NCBI RefSeq assembly: GCF_049647105.1
Contig: NZ_JBARWZ010000015.1
Coordinates: 1-64,000, forward strand
DNA length: 64,000 nucleotides
Source: Actinophytocola sp049647105
GTDB lineage: Bacteria; Actinomycetota; Actinomycetes; Mycobacteriales; Pseudonocardiaceae
Reading direction: 5' to 3'
Of this stretch, positions 49,575 through 58,691 are shown in pieces (position 1 is the stretch's first letter; every line of letters begins with the position of its first letter). Both the position numbers and the translations under genes were made by a program. The notes beneath the pieces were generated by a model that saw only the letters and a program-made list of their open reading frames with translations, did not search any database and was not told where the DNA came from.

Positions 49575-51146
49575 ATGGGTGTGCAGCTCGATACCCGCTC
49601 GTCCTCGGTGCCAACGCCCGCGCGCCGCCTGCCCGCAGGCCGCGCGATCTCGGTCGCCGTCGTCTCGCTCCTCGCGGCGCTCGGCGCCGGTCATCTGGTC
49701 GCCGGGTTCGTCGGGCTCGGCGCGTCCCCGTTCGTCGCGGTCGGCAACTGGGTGCGGGACAACTCGCCGCACGCCGTGGTCGAGTGGGCCAAGGACACGT
49801 TCGGCACCGCCGACAAGATCGTCCTGTTCATCGGCGTCGCGGTCGTCGTCCTCGGGGTGACCGCCGTGGCCGGGCTGCTGTCGCGCACGCGGCCGACCCC
49901 CGGTCTCGTCTTCGCCGCGGTGCTGGGCGTACTCGGGTTCTTCGCCGTGCTCACCCGCCCCGACCTCGGTCTGCTGGCGCTCGCCGCGCCCGCGGCGAGC
50001 ATGGTCGTCGGCCTTCTCGTCTTCAGGTGGCTGCACGGCAAGGCGTGGCCCGCCGAGCAGGACCGGGAGAGCCGCAGGAGCTTCCTGCGTGCCGGTGCGG
50101 GTGTGGTGCTCGGCGCCGGAGTGCTCGGCACGATCGGGCAGCTGACCGGCAACCGCGTCGACGTCGAGGCGTCGCGTGCCGACGTCGGCAGGCTGACCCC
50201 CGCCAGCCCGGCGCCGAGGCTCCCGAGGGGCGCGGACTTCGCGGCCGACGGCACGGCCAGGTTCATCACGAGCAACCGCGACTTCTACCGCATCGACACC
50301 GCGCTCACGCTGCCCCGCCTCACCGCGCGGGACTGGCGCCTTCGCATCCACGGCCTGGTCGGCAGGACCGTCGAGTTCACCTTCGCCGACATTCGCGACC
50401 GCCGCCTGATCGAACGCCCTGTCACGCTCGCCTGCGTGTCCAACGAGGTCGGCGGCGGCCTCATCTCCACCGCGGACTGGATCGGCGTCCCGCTCCGTGA
50501 GCTGCTCCTCGAAGCGGGTGTGCGGCCGGGCGCGGACCAGCTGTTCTCCACCAGCTCCGACGGCTTCACCGCGGGCACGCCCGTCGACGCGCTACTGGAC
50601 CCGAACCGGGGCGCCATGCTCGCGATCGGCATGAACGGCGAGCCGCTCCCGCAGGAGCACGGCTTCCCCGCCCGCATGGTCGTCCCCGGCCTGTACGGCT
50701 ACGTCTCCGCCACCAAGTGGGTCGTGGACATGGAGCTGACCACGTTCGCCGACAAGCAGGGCTACTGGATCCCGCGTGGCTGGTCCGCCAAGGGACCGAT
50801 CAAGACCCAGTCCCGCATCGACAGCCCGCGCGACGGCTTCCTCCTGGCCCGCGGCCGCACCACGATCGCGGGCGTCGCGTGGGCGCCGACCATCGGGATC
50901 CGGCAGGTCGAGGTCCGCGTCGACGGAGACGACGGCGAAGGGGAGTGGCACCCCGCTGAGCTGGGCACGGAGGTCGGCCTCAACACGTGGCGCATGTGGC
51001 GGGTCACGCTTGACCTGAAGCGGGGAGAGCGCACGATCCGGGTCCGGGCCACCGACAACATCGGGTACACGCAGACCGATGCCGAGGCTCCGCCCGCGCC
51101 GGACGGCGCCACCGGATGGCACTCCGTACGGGTATCGGTCGACTAA
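49575..51146 (+). CDS. Membrane-anchored sulfite-oxidase-fold molybdoenzyme
   Basis: A 523-residue protein from ATG 49575. Four membrane helices (about 27-55, 80-103, 108-128, 130-150) precede SRRSFLRAGAGVVLGAGVLG, a Tat-like twin-Arg segment followed by a fifth helix. The Moco domain (about 225-405) contains VTLACVSNEVGG with the Mo-binding Cys287, and RMVVPGLYGYVSATKWVVDM. The C-terminal Mo-co dimerisation Ig-like domain (about 415-520) has TIAGVAWAPTIGIRQVEVRV and RATDNIGYTQTDAE. It probably performs a periplasm-side oxidation or reduction, the substrate unknown. This gene is inserted between Rv0508- and hemA-equivalents. Confidence 0.92.
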   Translation: MGVQLDTRSSSVPTPARRLPAGRAISVAVVSLLAALGAGHLVAGFVGLGASPFVAVGNWVRDNSPHAVVEWAKDTFGTADKIVLFIGVAVVVLGVTAVAGLLSRTRPTPGLVFAAVLGVLGFFAVLTRPDLGLLALAAPAASMVVGLLVFRWLHGKAWPAEQDRESRRSFLRAGAGVVLGAGVLGTIGQLTGNRVDVEASRADVGRLTPASPAPRLPRGADFAADGTARFITSNRDFYRIDTALTLPRLTARDWRLRIHGLVGRTVEFTFADIRDRRLIERPVTLACVSNEVGGGLISTADWIGVPLRELLLEAGVRPGADQLFSTSSDGFTAGTPVDALLDPNRGAMLAIGMNGEPLPQEHGFPARMVVPGLYGYVSATKWVVDMELTTFADKQGYWIPRGWSAKGPIKTQSRIDSPRDGFLLARGRTTIAGVAWAPTIGIRQVEVRVDGDDGEGEWHPAELGTEVGLNTWRMWRVTLDLKRGERTIRVRATDNIGYTQTDAEAPPAPDGATGWHSVRVSVD

Positions 51147-51220
51147 CGATCCAGTCGCGCGTTACCCGCCGGCAGCAGACTTGACCGGGTGAGGCGCGAA
51201 ACAGCCGCTCACCGGCGACT

Positions 51221-51249
51221 TTGTGCCTGCGTTCACAAGCGGCTACCGT
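51221..51249 (+). promoter_or_regulatory. Rex operator overlapping the rex-hem promoter
   Basis: TTGTGCCTGCGTTCACAA (51221-51238) matches the Rex operator TTGTGAANNNNTTCACAA except that AA is CC in the left half. TTGTGC (51221-51226) is also a good -35, with TACCGT (51244-51249) as -10 at 17-base spacing. Bound Rex would block the polymerase. In Streptomyces coelicolor Rex represses rex-hemACD in the same way and is released by NADH. Confidence 0.88.
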
Positions 51250-51289
51250 ATGAACATTCCCATGGGCGATTCTTTCGAGGAGTATCAGC

Positions 51290-52138
51290 GTGGCGCAGCG
51301 TGGCCAGACTGGCGCGAACGGTAGAAGGCCAGTTCCCGCTGAGAACGCTGCGGAGGTCACCGCACCCATGGCACCCCTGACCAACGGTCAGGGCGCGCTC
51401 TCCCCCCGGGCGATCCCCGAGGCCGCCGTCGCGCGCCTCGCGGTCTACCTGCGTGTTCTTTCCGGCATGAAGGAGCAGGGCATCACCACGGTGTCCAGCG
51501 AGGAGCTGTCGGTCGCGGCAGGCGTCAACTCCGCGAAGCTCCGCAAGGACCTCTCCTACATCGGCACCTACGGCACCCGTGGCGTGGGGTACGAGGTCGA
51601 GGTTCTCATCGACCAGATTGAACGTGTTCTCGGCCTCACCCGTGAACAGAGCGTGGCTGTTGTCGGGATCGGTAACCTCGGACATGCGCTCGCCAACTAC
51701 GGCGGGTTCCCTGGCAGAGGCTTTCCCGTGACCGCACTCTTCGACGTCGACCCCGATCTGATGGGCGTGCCCGTCGGTGGGATCCCGGTCAACCACATCG
51801 ACGACATCTCGTCGGTGTGCGTGGCCAAGGAGATCACCATCGGCGTCATCGCCACACCCCCGGCCGCCGCGCAGGTCGTGTGCGACCGGCTGGTGCAGGC
51901 CGGAGTCGAGTGCATCCTGAACTTCGCCCCGGTGGTGCTGCAGGTGCCGGAGACGGTCGAGGTCCGCAAGGTGGACCTGGCCGTCGAGCTGCAGATCCTG
52001 TCGTTCCACCAGGCCAGGCGCGCGGACAGCGCTCCCCCGAGGGAGACCGCGCCGCAGCCGAGAAGTGACGGTCGTGTCACCGGTACGCCGCGCCACAGTG
52101 TCGAGAACAGGCCGAATGGGGCGGTGGTCAGACGATGA
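51290..52138 (+). CDS. rex: Redox-sensing transcriptional repressor Rex
   Basis: A 282-residue repressor from GTG 51290. The winged helix is at about 42-110 (AVARLAVYLRVLSGMKEQGI, VSSEELSVAAGVNSAKLRKD, LSYIGTYGTRGVGYEVEVLI). The Rossmann domain reads NAD(H) with VAVVGIGNLGHALANYGGF and LFDVDPDLMGVPVGGIPV, ending with the swapped helix. It has an N-terminal extension of about 40 residues and a disordered C-terminal tail. It overlaps hemA by 4 bases and has a Rex operator in its promoter, so it autoregulates with heme synthesis according to the NADH/NAD+ ratio. Confidence 0.96.
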   Translation: MAQRGQTGANGRRPVPAENAAEVTAPMAPLTNGQGALSPRAIPEAAVARLAVYLRVLSGMKEQGITTVSSEELSVAAGVNSAKLRKDLSYIGTYGTRGVGYEVEVLIDQIERVLGLTREQSVAVVGIGNLGHALANYGGFPGRGFPVTALFDVDPDLMGVPVGGIPVNHIDDISSVCVAKEITIGVIATPPAAAQVVCDRLVQAGVECILNFAPVVLQVPETVEVRKVDLAVELQILSFHQARRADSAPPRETAPQPRSDGRVTGTPRHSVENRPNGAVVRR

Positions 52139-53460
52139 GTGTGCTGGCGGTGGGTGTCTCTCACCGATCGGCGGACGTACGCGTGCTGGAGCGCGCGACG
52201 GTGCCCGCCTGTGAGGTCTCCAAGGTGCTCGACGAGCTCATGCGCTGTGAGAACGTCATCGAGGCCACGCTGGTCACGACCTGCAACCGGGTCGAGGTCT
52301 ACGCGGTCGTGCAGGCTTTCCACGCTGGGCTCGCCGACGTCGTCGGCGTCCTCGGCAGGCACTCCGGTCTCGACGTCGCCGAACTGTACGAACACCTCTA
52401 CGTGCACTACGCGGCGGCCGCCGCCGAGCACCTGTTCCGGGTGAGCGCTGGCCTCGACTCGATGGTCGTCGGCGAGGCGCAGATCCTCGGCCAGGTCCGC
52501 TCCGCCTACAACGTCGCGAGCGAGGCAGGCACCGCGGGCCGCACGCTGCACGAGCTGTTCCAGCGGGCGCTGCGGGTCGGCAAGCGCGTCCACGCCGAGA
52601 CGGGCCTGGACGCGGCCGGTGGCTCCGTGGTGTCCGAGGCGCTGGCCGACGCGGGCCGCGTGCTCGGCGGCCTCGCGGGCCGCAGCGCGCTGATCGTGGG
52701 CGCTGGCTCGATGGGCGGGTTGTCCGCCGCCGCGCTGCGCCGCGCGTGCATCGGCGAGATCGTCATCGCCAACCGCACGGTCCAAACCGGCGCCCGGCTC
52801 GCCGAACTGCAGCTCGAGCAGGGCACCGAGGCCCGCGCGGTCGGTCTCGACGACCTGCCGGCGCACCTCGCGGCCGCGGACGTCGTGGTCGCGTGCACTG
52901 GCGCGACCGGCACGGTGATCGACGCGAGCATGGTGGCCGACCGGGTCCGCCCGCTGGTCGTGTGCGACCTCGGCCTGCCGCGCGATGTCGCCGCCGACGT
53001 CGCGGACCTGCACGACGTGACGATCGTCGACCTGGAGAGCCTGCAGCGCAGACTGGTGGAGTCGCCGAGCGGCCTCGACACGCGCCGCGCGACCACGATC
53101 GTCGCCGACGAGGTCGCCGCGTACCTCGCGACCCAGCGGTCGGCCGAGGTCACGCCGACCGTCACCGCGCTGCGCCGCCGTGCCGCCGAGGTGGTGGACG
53201 CCGAACTGCTGCGCCTGAACACCCGGCTGGAGCTGGACACCGCAACCCGGGCCGAGGTCGCGCAGACCGTGCGCCGCGTGGTGGACAAGCTGCTGCACAC
53301 GCCGACCGTGCGCGTGAAGGAACTCGCGTCCGGCCCGAACGGCGTCGAGTACGCGGAGGCGCTGCGCGAGCTGTTCCAGCTCGACCCGGCCGCGCCGAAG
53401 GCCATCGCGGCGAAGACCGTCAACCCGGCGACCGACAGCTTCGGTGGTGACGCGCGGTGA
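52135..53460 (+). CDS. hemA: Glutamyl-tRNA reductase
   Basis: A 441-residue enzyme that reduces Glu-tRNA to glutamate-1-semialdehyde, the first committed step of the C5 heme pathway. The catalytic Cys50 is in EATLVTTCNRVEVYAVV; the signature SAGLDSMVVGEAQILGQVRS follows; the NADPH domain has ALIVGAGSMGGLSAAAL and VIANRTVQTGARLA; and the C-terminal dimerisation helix shows RRVVDKLLHTPTVRVKELA. It overlaps rex and hemC by 4 bases each. Control by Rex through the upstream operator is expected. Confidence 0.97.
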   Translation: MSVLAVGVSHRSADVRVLERATVPACEVSKVLDELMRCENVIEATLVTTCNRVEVYAVVQAFHAGLADVVGVLGRHSGLDVAELYEHLYVHYAAAAAEHLFRVSAGLDSMVVGEAQILGQVRSAYNVASEAGTAGRTLHELFQRALRVGKRVHAETGLDAAGGSVVSEALADAGRVLGGLAGRSALIVGAGSMGGLSAAALRRACIGEIVIANRTVQTGARLAELQLEQGTEARAVGLDDLPAHLAAADVVVACTGATGTVIDASMVADRVRPLVVCDLGLPRDVAADVADLHDVTIVDLESLQRRLVESPSGLDTRRATTIVADEVAAYLATQRSAEVTPTVTALRRRAAEVVDAELLRLNTRLELDTATRAEVAQTVRRVVDKLLHTPTVRVKELASGPNGVEYAEALRELFQLDPAAPKAIAAKTVNPATDSFGGDAR

Positions 53461-54422
53461 GCCGCACGATCCGCATCGGTACGCGGGGCAGTGCGCTCGC
53501 GCTCGCCCAGACCGGCACCGTCGCCGCCCAGCTCGAGGCCGCGGGTGCCAAGGTCGAGATCGTCACCGTCGTGACGCCGGGTGACAAGTCGTCCGCGCCC
53601 ATCGCCGAGATCGGCGTAGGCGTGTTCACGTCGGCGCTGCGCGACGCGCTCGCCGACGGCACGGTGGACGTGGCCGTGCATTCCTACAAGGACCTGCCGA
53701 CCGCCCCCGACCCCCGTCTCTCCCTCGCCGCGGTGCCACCGAGGCAGGACCCGAGGGACGCACTGGTCGCGCGGGACTCGCTCACGTTGGGCGAGCTCCC
53801 ACCCGGCTCCCGGGTCGGCACGGGGTCGCCGCGGCGGGCGGCGCAGATCCAGGCGCTCGGCCTTGGCCTCGAGATCGTGCCCATCAGGGGCAACGTCGAC
53901 ACCCGGGTCCGCAAGGTCCACGAGGGTGAGCTGGACGCTGTCGTGCTCGCCCGTGCTGGGCTCGCGCGGCTCGGCAGGCTCGACGTGATCACCGAGGTGC
54001 TCGACCCGATCCAGGTGCTTCCCGCGCCGGCGCAGGGAGCGCTGGCCGTGGAGTGCCGGGTCGACGACGTGGATACCGAACATCTCCTCCAGTCCATTGT
54101 GGACGACGCAGCCACCAGGGCGGCGGTCGCCGCGGAGCGGGCCATGCTGGCCAGGCTCGAGGCGGGTTGCCAGGCCCCGGTTGGCGCACTGGCCGACGTG
54201 GTCGAGGACCTCGACGCCGACGACAAGGTTGTGTACCGCCTGTCGCTGCGTGGCGTCGCGGCCGCGAACTGGACGGTCGGCAGTCAGGCCGAAGGGCCCG
54301 CTGTCGACCTGATCCGCGCGTCGGCCACCGGTGACCTGACCGAAGGTGAGCAGCTCGGGCGTGCGTTGGCCGCCGAACTGCTCGAGCTCGGTGCCGGCGC
54401 GCTCGCCGGTGACGAGCAATAA
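53457..54422 (+). CDS. hemC: Hydroxymethylbilane synthase
   Basis: A 321-residue enzyme that polymerises four porphobilinogens. The dipyrromethane cofactor is attached at Cys238 (ARLEAGCQAPVGALAD). Other motifs are RIGTRGSALALAQTGTVAAQ, the catalytic Asp79 in DVAVHSYKDLPTAPDP, RVGTGSPRRAAQIQAL and IVPIRGNVDTRVRKV. GTG 53457 overlaps the hemA stop. hemD follows after 24 bases with its own AGAGGAAGTGG ribosome site. Confidence 0.97.
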   Translation: MSRTIRIGTRGSALALAQTGTVAAQLEAAGAKVEIVTVVTPGDKSSAPIAEIGVGVFTSALRDALADGTVDVAVHSYKDLPTAPDPRLSLAAVPPRQDPRDALVARDSLTLGELPPGSRVGTGSPRRAAQIQALGLGLEIVPIRGNVDTRVRKVHEGELDAVVLARAGLARLGRLDVITEVLDPIQVLPAPAQGALAVECRVDDVDTEHLLQSIVDDAATRAAVAAERAMLARLEAGCQAPVGALADVVEDLDADDKVVYRLSLRGVAAANWTVGSQAEGPAVDLIRASATGDLTEGEQLGRALAAELLELGAGALAGDEQ

Positions 54423-54446
54423 GTAATAAGAGGAAGTGGCCCAGGA

Positions 54447-55991
54447 ATGACCACCCGTACCCGTAAGTCCTCCGGACGCATCGCGTTCGTGGGCTCGGGG
54501 CCCGGCGATGCCGGGCTTCTCACCGTCCGGGCGCAGGAGCTCATCGCGCGCGCCGAGCTCGTGGTGATCGACCCGGACGTACCGGCAGGCGTGCTCGAGC
54601 TCGCCGGCCGTGACATCGAGGGCGAGGCCGAGGTCCGGCCCGCCGTCGGCGAGCCGGCCGACGTCGCGAAGGACCTCGTCAACGAGGCCAAGGCCGGTCG
54701 TGTCGTGATCCGCCTGGTCTCCGGCGATCCGCTCACGCACTCCGGTCTCGTGGCCGAGGCGCAGGCGGTCGCCAAGACCAGTGCCGTCTTCGACGTCGTG
54801 CCCGGCGTGCCCGCCGCGACCGCGGTCCCCGCCTACGCGGGCATCGCGCTCGGCGGCACCCACACCGAGGTCGACGTCCGAGGTGAGGTCGACTGGGCCG
54901 GGCTCGCGAAGACCCCGGGCCCGATCGTGCTGCTGGCCGGCTCCAGCCACCTCGCCGAGGCCGCGTCCGCGCTCGTCGAGCACGGTCTCGCGCCGCAGAC
55001 GCCCGTGGCGGTCACCGCCGACGGCACCGGCGCGGGGCAGCGCACGCTCGACACCACCCTCGCCACGCTCGCGCAGGACGCCGGCGAGATCGCGGGCAAC
55101 CTCGTCGTCACCGTCGGCCAGGCCGTGGCCGCCAGGACCAAGCTGTCCTGGTGGGAGTCCCGCGCCCTGTACGGCTGGCGCGTGCTCGTGCCGCGCACGA
55201 AGGACCAGGCTGGCGAGATGAGCGAGCGGCTGCGGCTGCACGGCGCCATCCCGTCCGAGGTGCCGACGATCTCCGTCGAGCCGCCACGCAGCCCCGCGCA
55301 GATGGAGCGCTCGGTCAAGGGCCTCGTCGACGGCCGCTACCAGTGGCTGATCTTCACCTCCACCAACGCGGTGCGTGCGGTGTGGGAGAAGTTCGAGGAG
55401 TTCGGCCTTGACGCCCGCGCGTTCTCCGGCGTGAAGATCGCCTGCGTCGGCGAGGCCACCGCGGAGAAGGTGCGCGGCTTCGGCATCATCCCCGAGCTCG
55501 TGCCCTCCGGTGAGCAGTCGTCCGAGGGTCTCCTCGAGGAGTTCCCGCCCTACGACGACATCCTCGACCCGGTGGACCGCGTGCTGCTGCCGCGCGCCGA
55601 CATCGCCACCGAGACCCTCGCCGCCGGTCTTCGCGACCGAGGCTGGGAGATCGACGACGTCACCGCGTACCGCACCGTGCGTGCCGCGCCGCCGCCCGCC
55701 GACACCCGCGAGATGATCAAGACCGGTGGCTTCGACGCGGTGTGCTTCACCTCGTCGTCGACCGTCCGGAACCTGGTCGGCATCGCGGGCAAGCCGCACA
55801 CCCGCACGCTCGTCGCGTGCATCGGCCCGAAGACGGCCGAGACCGCGCGGGAGTTCGGGCTCCGGGTCGACGTCCAGCCGGAGATCGCCCAGGTTCCCGC
55901 GCTCGTCGACGCACTCGCCGAGCACGCGGCCCGCCTGCGTGCCGAAGGCGCACTCCCGCCGCCCCGCAAGACGAAGCGGGCCCGGCGCTAG
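54447..55991 (+). CDS. hemD: Uroporphyrinogen-III synthase with N-terminal SUMT-like domain
   Basis: A 514-residue fusion. Residues about 8-230 look like uroporphyrinogen-III C-methyltransferase: RIAFVGSGPGDAGLLTVRAQ, VVIRLVSGDPLTHSGLVAEA, DVVPGVPAATAVPAYAGIAL. But the canonical GGDPxxFGRG loop is changed to SGDPLTHSG, so methylation may be lost. Residues about 245-495 are HemD: GWRVLVPRTKDQAGEMSERL, YQWLIFTSTNAVRAVWEKFE, IACVGEATAEKVRGFGIIPE, RVLLPRADIATETLAAGL and AVCFTSSSTVRNLVG. It closes the bilane to uroporphyrinogen III. The fusion is normal in actinomycetes. Confidence 0.95.
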   Translation: MTTRTRKSSGRIAFVGSGPGDAGLLTVRAQELIARAELVVIDPDVPAGVLELAGRDIEGEAEVRPAVGEPADVAKDLVNEAKAGRVVIRLVSGDPLTHSGLVAEAQAVAKTSAVFDVVPGVPAATAVPAYAGIALGGTHTEVDVRGEVDWAGLAKTPGPIVLLAGSSHLAEAASALVEHGLAPQTPVAVTADGTGAGQRTLDTTLATLAQDAGEIAGNLVVTVGQAVAARTKLSWWESRALYGWRVLVPRTKDQAGEMSERLRLHGAIPSEVPTISVEPPRSPAQMERSVKGLVDGRYQWLIFTSTNAVRAVWEKFEEFGLDARAFSGVKIACVGEATAEKVRGFGIIPELVPSGEQSSEGLLEEFPPYDDILDPVDRVLLPRADIATETLAAGLRDRGWEIDDVTAYRTVRAAPPPADTREMIKTGGFDAVCFTSSSTVRNLVGIAGKPHTRTLVACIGPKTAETAREFGLRVDVQPEIAQVPALVDALAEHAARLRAEGALPPPRKTKRARR

Positions 55992-56012
55992 GAGACCAGC
56001 TAGGAGATCCCG

Positions 56013-56984
56013 ATGTACCCAGCCCACCGCCCCCGGCGTCTGCGCAGCACCCCTGCCCTGCGTCGCATGGTGGCCGAGACGACCGTGCGGCCGAGCCAGC
56101 TCGTGCTGCCGATGTTCGTCAAGGAGGGCGCGACCGAGCCGGTCCCGATCGCGACCATGCCCGGCGTCATGCAGCACACCCGCGACAGCCTGCGGAAAGC
56201 CGCCGTCGAGGCGGTTGAGGCAGGTGTTGGCGGCCTCATGCTGTTCGGCGTGCCGGAACGCAAGGACGCGGTCGGCTCCGGCGGTGTCGACCCGGACGGC
56301 GTGCTCAACGTTGCGCTGCGCGACCTGCGGTCGGAACTGGGTGACGCCACGGTCCTCATGTCGGACCTCTGCCTCGACGAGTTCACCGACCACGGCCACT
56401 GCGGCGTGCTCGACGGACAGGGCAGGGTCGACAACGATGCCACGCTGGAGATCTACGGGCAGATGGCGCTCGCCCAGTCCGAAGCGGGTGCCCACCTGCT
56501 CGGCCCGAGCGGCATGATGGACGGTCAGGTCGCCGCCGTCCGCTCCGCGCTGGAGCGCGAAGGTCATGTGGACACCGGCATCCTGGCCTACTCGGCGAAG
56601 TACTCGTCGGCGTTCTACGGCCCGTTCCGGGACGCCGTCGAGTCGTCCCTGGAGGGCGACCGCCGCACCTACCAGCAGGACCCCGCGAACGTTCGCGAGG
56701 CGCTGCGCGAGGTGCGGCTCGACCTCGACGAGGGCGCCGACATGGTCATGGTCAAGCCGGCCATGCTGTACCTCGACGTGCTCCGCGCGGTCGCCGAGGA
56801 GTCCGACGTGCCCGTTGCCGCGTACCAGATCTCCGGTGAGTACGCGATGATCGAGTCCGCCGCCGAGGGTGGCTGGTGCGACCGCGAGACCGCGATTCTC
56901 GAGTCGCTCACGTCGATCCGGCGGGCGGGCGCGGACGTCGTGCTGACGTACTGGGCGGTCGAGGCAGCGGGCTGGCTGCGCTGA
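56013..56984 (+). CDS. hemB: Delta-aminolevulinic acid dehydratase
   Basis: A 323-residue enzyme that joins two 5-aminolevulinates to porphobilinogen. The Schiff-base lysines are Lys196 (ILAYSAKYSSAFYGPF) and Lys248 (ADMVMVKPAMLYLDV). The metal region SDLCLDEFTDHGHCGVLD has Cys120 and Cys130 but Asp122 where the zinc type has Cys, so metal use may differ from the E. coli type. SPAAVESGR-like FGVPERKDAVGSG is also present. It follows hemD by 21 bases, completing the rex-hemACDB order. Confidence 0.97.
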   Translation: MYPAHRPRRLRSTPALRRMVAETTVRPSQLVLPMFVKEGATEPVPIATMPGVMQHTRDSLRKAAVEAVEAGVGGLMLFGVPERKDAVGSGGVDPDGVLNVALRDLRSELGDATVLMSDLCLDEFTDHGHCGVLDGQGRVDNDATLEIYGQMALAQSEAGAHLLGPSGMMDGQVAAVRSALEREGHVDTGILAYSAKYSSAFYGPFRDAVESSLEGDRRTYQQDPANVREALREVRLDLDEGADMVMVKPAMLYLDVLRAVAEESDVPVAAYQISGEYAMIESAAEGGWCDRETAILESLTSIRRAGADVVLTYWAVEAAGWLR

Positions 56985-57013
56985 CGCCGAAAGGCACCGG
57001 TAACCTGCCCGCC

Positions 57014-57715
57014 GTGACGAAGCCTGGCAATTCGGACCCAGCGGAGCCCAACGCCGACAAGGCTGTGCCAGAACAAGCCGTGCCGGACACAGCAGTGCCG
57101 GACGAGGACACCACGTCCTCGCTGGCCCCCGACCCGGTCGAGCCGGAACCCGCGCCGAAGCCCAAGGCCAGGCCCGCGGTGGAGAAGGCGCCAGTGGAGA
57201 AGGCGCCGCCCATCCCGGCCGACGAGCCCGTCATGCCCACCGCTCGCGAGGCGGCCGCGCGGACGCGGGCCGGGCGCCGCTTCGACGAGCCGGCGCCGCG
57301 CACGCTGCGCATCTCGTTCTACTTCTTCGTCGCGTCCGGCCTGATCTGGCTCGTCAGCATGGTCGCGTCGATGATCTACAAGCAGGACATCATCGACGCC
57401 GAGATCGAGCGGAACACCGACCCGAAGCTGTCCCCGGAACAGATCACGAACGGCGTCACGCAGATCCTGTGGATCGTGCTCATCGCGGCCGTCACGTTCA
57501 CCGTGTTCCTCGCCCTGTTCGGCTACAAGGCCACCGAGGGCACCCGCCGCGCCCGCACGCTCGTCACGATCTTCAGCGCCGTGCTCATCCTGTTCCACCT
57601 GCTCCTCAACGGCACGCCCCCCGGCATCCTGTCCGCCATGTTCGCCATCGTCGGCCTCGCACTCCTGTGGTCGCCGTCGGCACGCAGGTACTTCCCGGCG
57701 CGCGAGCTCCGATGA
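57014..57715 (+). CDS. Membrane protein after hemB (Rv0513-like position)
   Basis: A 233-residue protein from GTG 57014. Residues 1-75 are a disordered Pro/Glu/Lys/Ala segment with repeats (PEQAVPDTAVPDED, VEKAPVEKAPPIPADEP). Four membrane helices follow (about 98-120, 154-176, 185-203, 206-222). No known domain beyond a small membrane fold. It is the first of four consecutive small membrane genes (57014-59012) between hemB and hemL. The next gene overlaps by 4 bases. A link to heme or respiratory function is inferred from location only. Confidence 0.8.
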   Translation: MTKPGNSDPAEPNADKAVPEQAVPDTAVPDEDTTSSLAPDPVEPEPAPKPKARPAVEKAPVEKAPPIPADEPVMPTAREAAARTRAGRRFDEPAPRTLRISFYFFVASGLIWLVSMVASMIYKQDIIDAEIERNTDPKLSPEQITNGVTQILWIVLIAAVTFTVFLALFGYKATEGTRRARTLVTIFSAVLILFHLLLNGTPPGILSAMFAIVGLALLWSPSARRYFPARELR

Positions 57716-58149
57716 CCGACGGGCCGGTTCTCTACGCGGAACCCGGTTCGAGCCGGTGGCCGTTGTTGTGGGGACCGGCGTTCGCCGGCGTCGGCGCGGG
57801 GGTCGAGGCGCTGTCCGGGCCGGTCCACACGGTCGCGTGGCTGGTCGTCGGCCTCGCGTTGTTCGGCGTGTTCGCGTTGTGGGTCAACGTGCGGCGCAAG
57901 GTGTACCGGGTCGAGCTGACCCCGGTGACCCTGCGGCAGGGCCGGGAAGACCTGGCGGTCAAGGACATCGCGAAGGTCACCGACGTGGGTGCCGCGCCGG
58001 GCGCGAAGATCCTCGGCGGCGGCTGGTCGGTCCCACGCAAGACCTACGAGGTCCCGCTCCGCCTCGACGACGACAGCACCGTCCTCGCGTGGGCCCGCGA
58101 CGACGACGCCCTGAAAGCCGCCATCGTCCGTCTCGTAGAGGAAGATTGA
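57712..58149 (+). CDS. Small two-helix membrane protein
   Basis: A 145-residue protein from ATG 57712 overlapping the previous stop. Two helices (about 16-36 and 41-60) precede a soluble part with RKVYRVELTPVTLRQGREDL, AVKDIAKVTDVGAAPGAKIL and EVPLRLDDDSTVLAWARDDD, a beta-rich region like a bacterial PH-type or DUF3093-like domain. I cannot name it surely. It belongs to the hemB-hemL membrane cluster and is followed after 4 bases by another member. Confidence 0.75.
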   Translation: MTDGPVLYAEPGSSRWPLLWGPAFAGVGAGVEALSGPVHTVAWLVVGLALFGVFALWVNVRRKVYRVELTPVTLRQGREDLAVKDIAKVTDVGAAPGAKILGGGWSVPRKTYEVPLRLDDDSTVLAWARDDDALKAAIVRLVEED

Positions 58150-58153
58150 CGCC

Positions 58154-58678
58154 GTGAGCTTGCCGCCCCCGCCTCCCCTGCCACCCTCGGACGGCCCGAT
58201 CGTCCGGCCCAAGGCCGTCGAGTCGGCGTACCACGCGGTACTCGCGAGCATCGTCATCAGCGCACTCGGCACGGTCTTCACCGTCCTGCTCGACAAGGCC
58301 CTCCTGACCAGCATGGTCAGGGAGATGATGGCCGGCCTCCCCGAGGACCAGCGCGGCAACGTGAGCGGCACCGTCGGCGCGTTCCAGGTCATCCTCGGGT
58401 TCAGTATCGCGATCTTCGCCGGTCTCATGCTGCTGTTCGCGGTGAAGATGCGCACCGGAAGGAACTGGGCCCGGATCGTGCTCACCGCCTACACGGGTGT
58501 CGGCGTGTGGAGCTTCCTGTCGGCCATGGCGTCCAGCGGCGCCGAGCTGGAGCTCATGTGGAGCCTCGCCGACGTCGCGTTCGGCGTCACCGCCGTGGTT
58601 TACATGTTCCGCCCCGAGTCGACCAGGTACTTCGCCGAGTACAAGCAGCGCCGCCTGCGGGCCCGGCAGCGACCGTGA
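58154..58678 (+). CDS. Four-helix membrane protein
   Basis: A 174-residue protein from GTG 58154. A Pro-rich start (SLPPPPPLPPSDGPIVRP) leads to four membrane helices at about 28-48, 72-96, 106-126 and 130-150, then a basic end (YKQRRLRARQRP). This layout is common among actinomycete DUF-type small membrane proteins. Function unknown. It lies between two other small membrane genes with short gaps, so one message is likely. Confidence 0.78.
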   Translation: MSLPPPPPLPPSDGPIVRPKAVESAYHAVLASIVISALGTVFTVLLDKALLTSMVREMMAGLPEDQRGNVSGTVGAFQVILGFSIAIFAGLMLLFAVKMRTGRNWARIVLTAYTGVGVWSFLSAMASSGAELELMWSLADVAFGVTAVVYMFRPESTRYFAEYKQRRLRARQRP

Positions 58679-58691
58679 GAAGGTAGTCGGC

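Noticed and set aside
52506..56567. A 1353-codon open frame on the minus strand across hemA-hemC-hemD-hemB
   Set aside because: It is the antisense shadow of four well-conserved genes; GC-rich third positions remove stops. The translation is low complexity, rich in Arg, Gly, Asp and His, with no domain.
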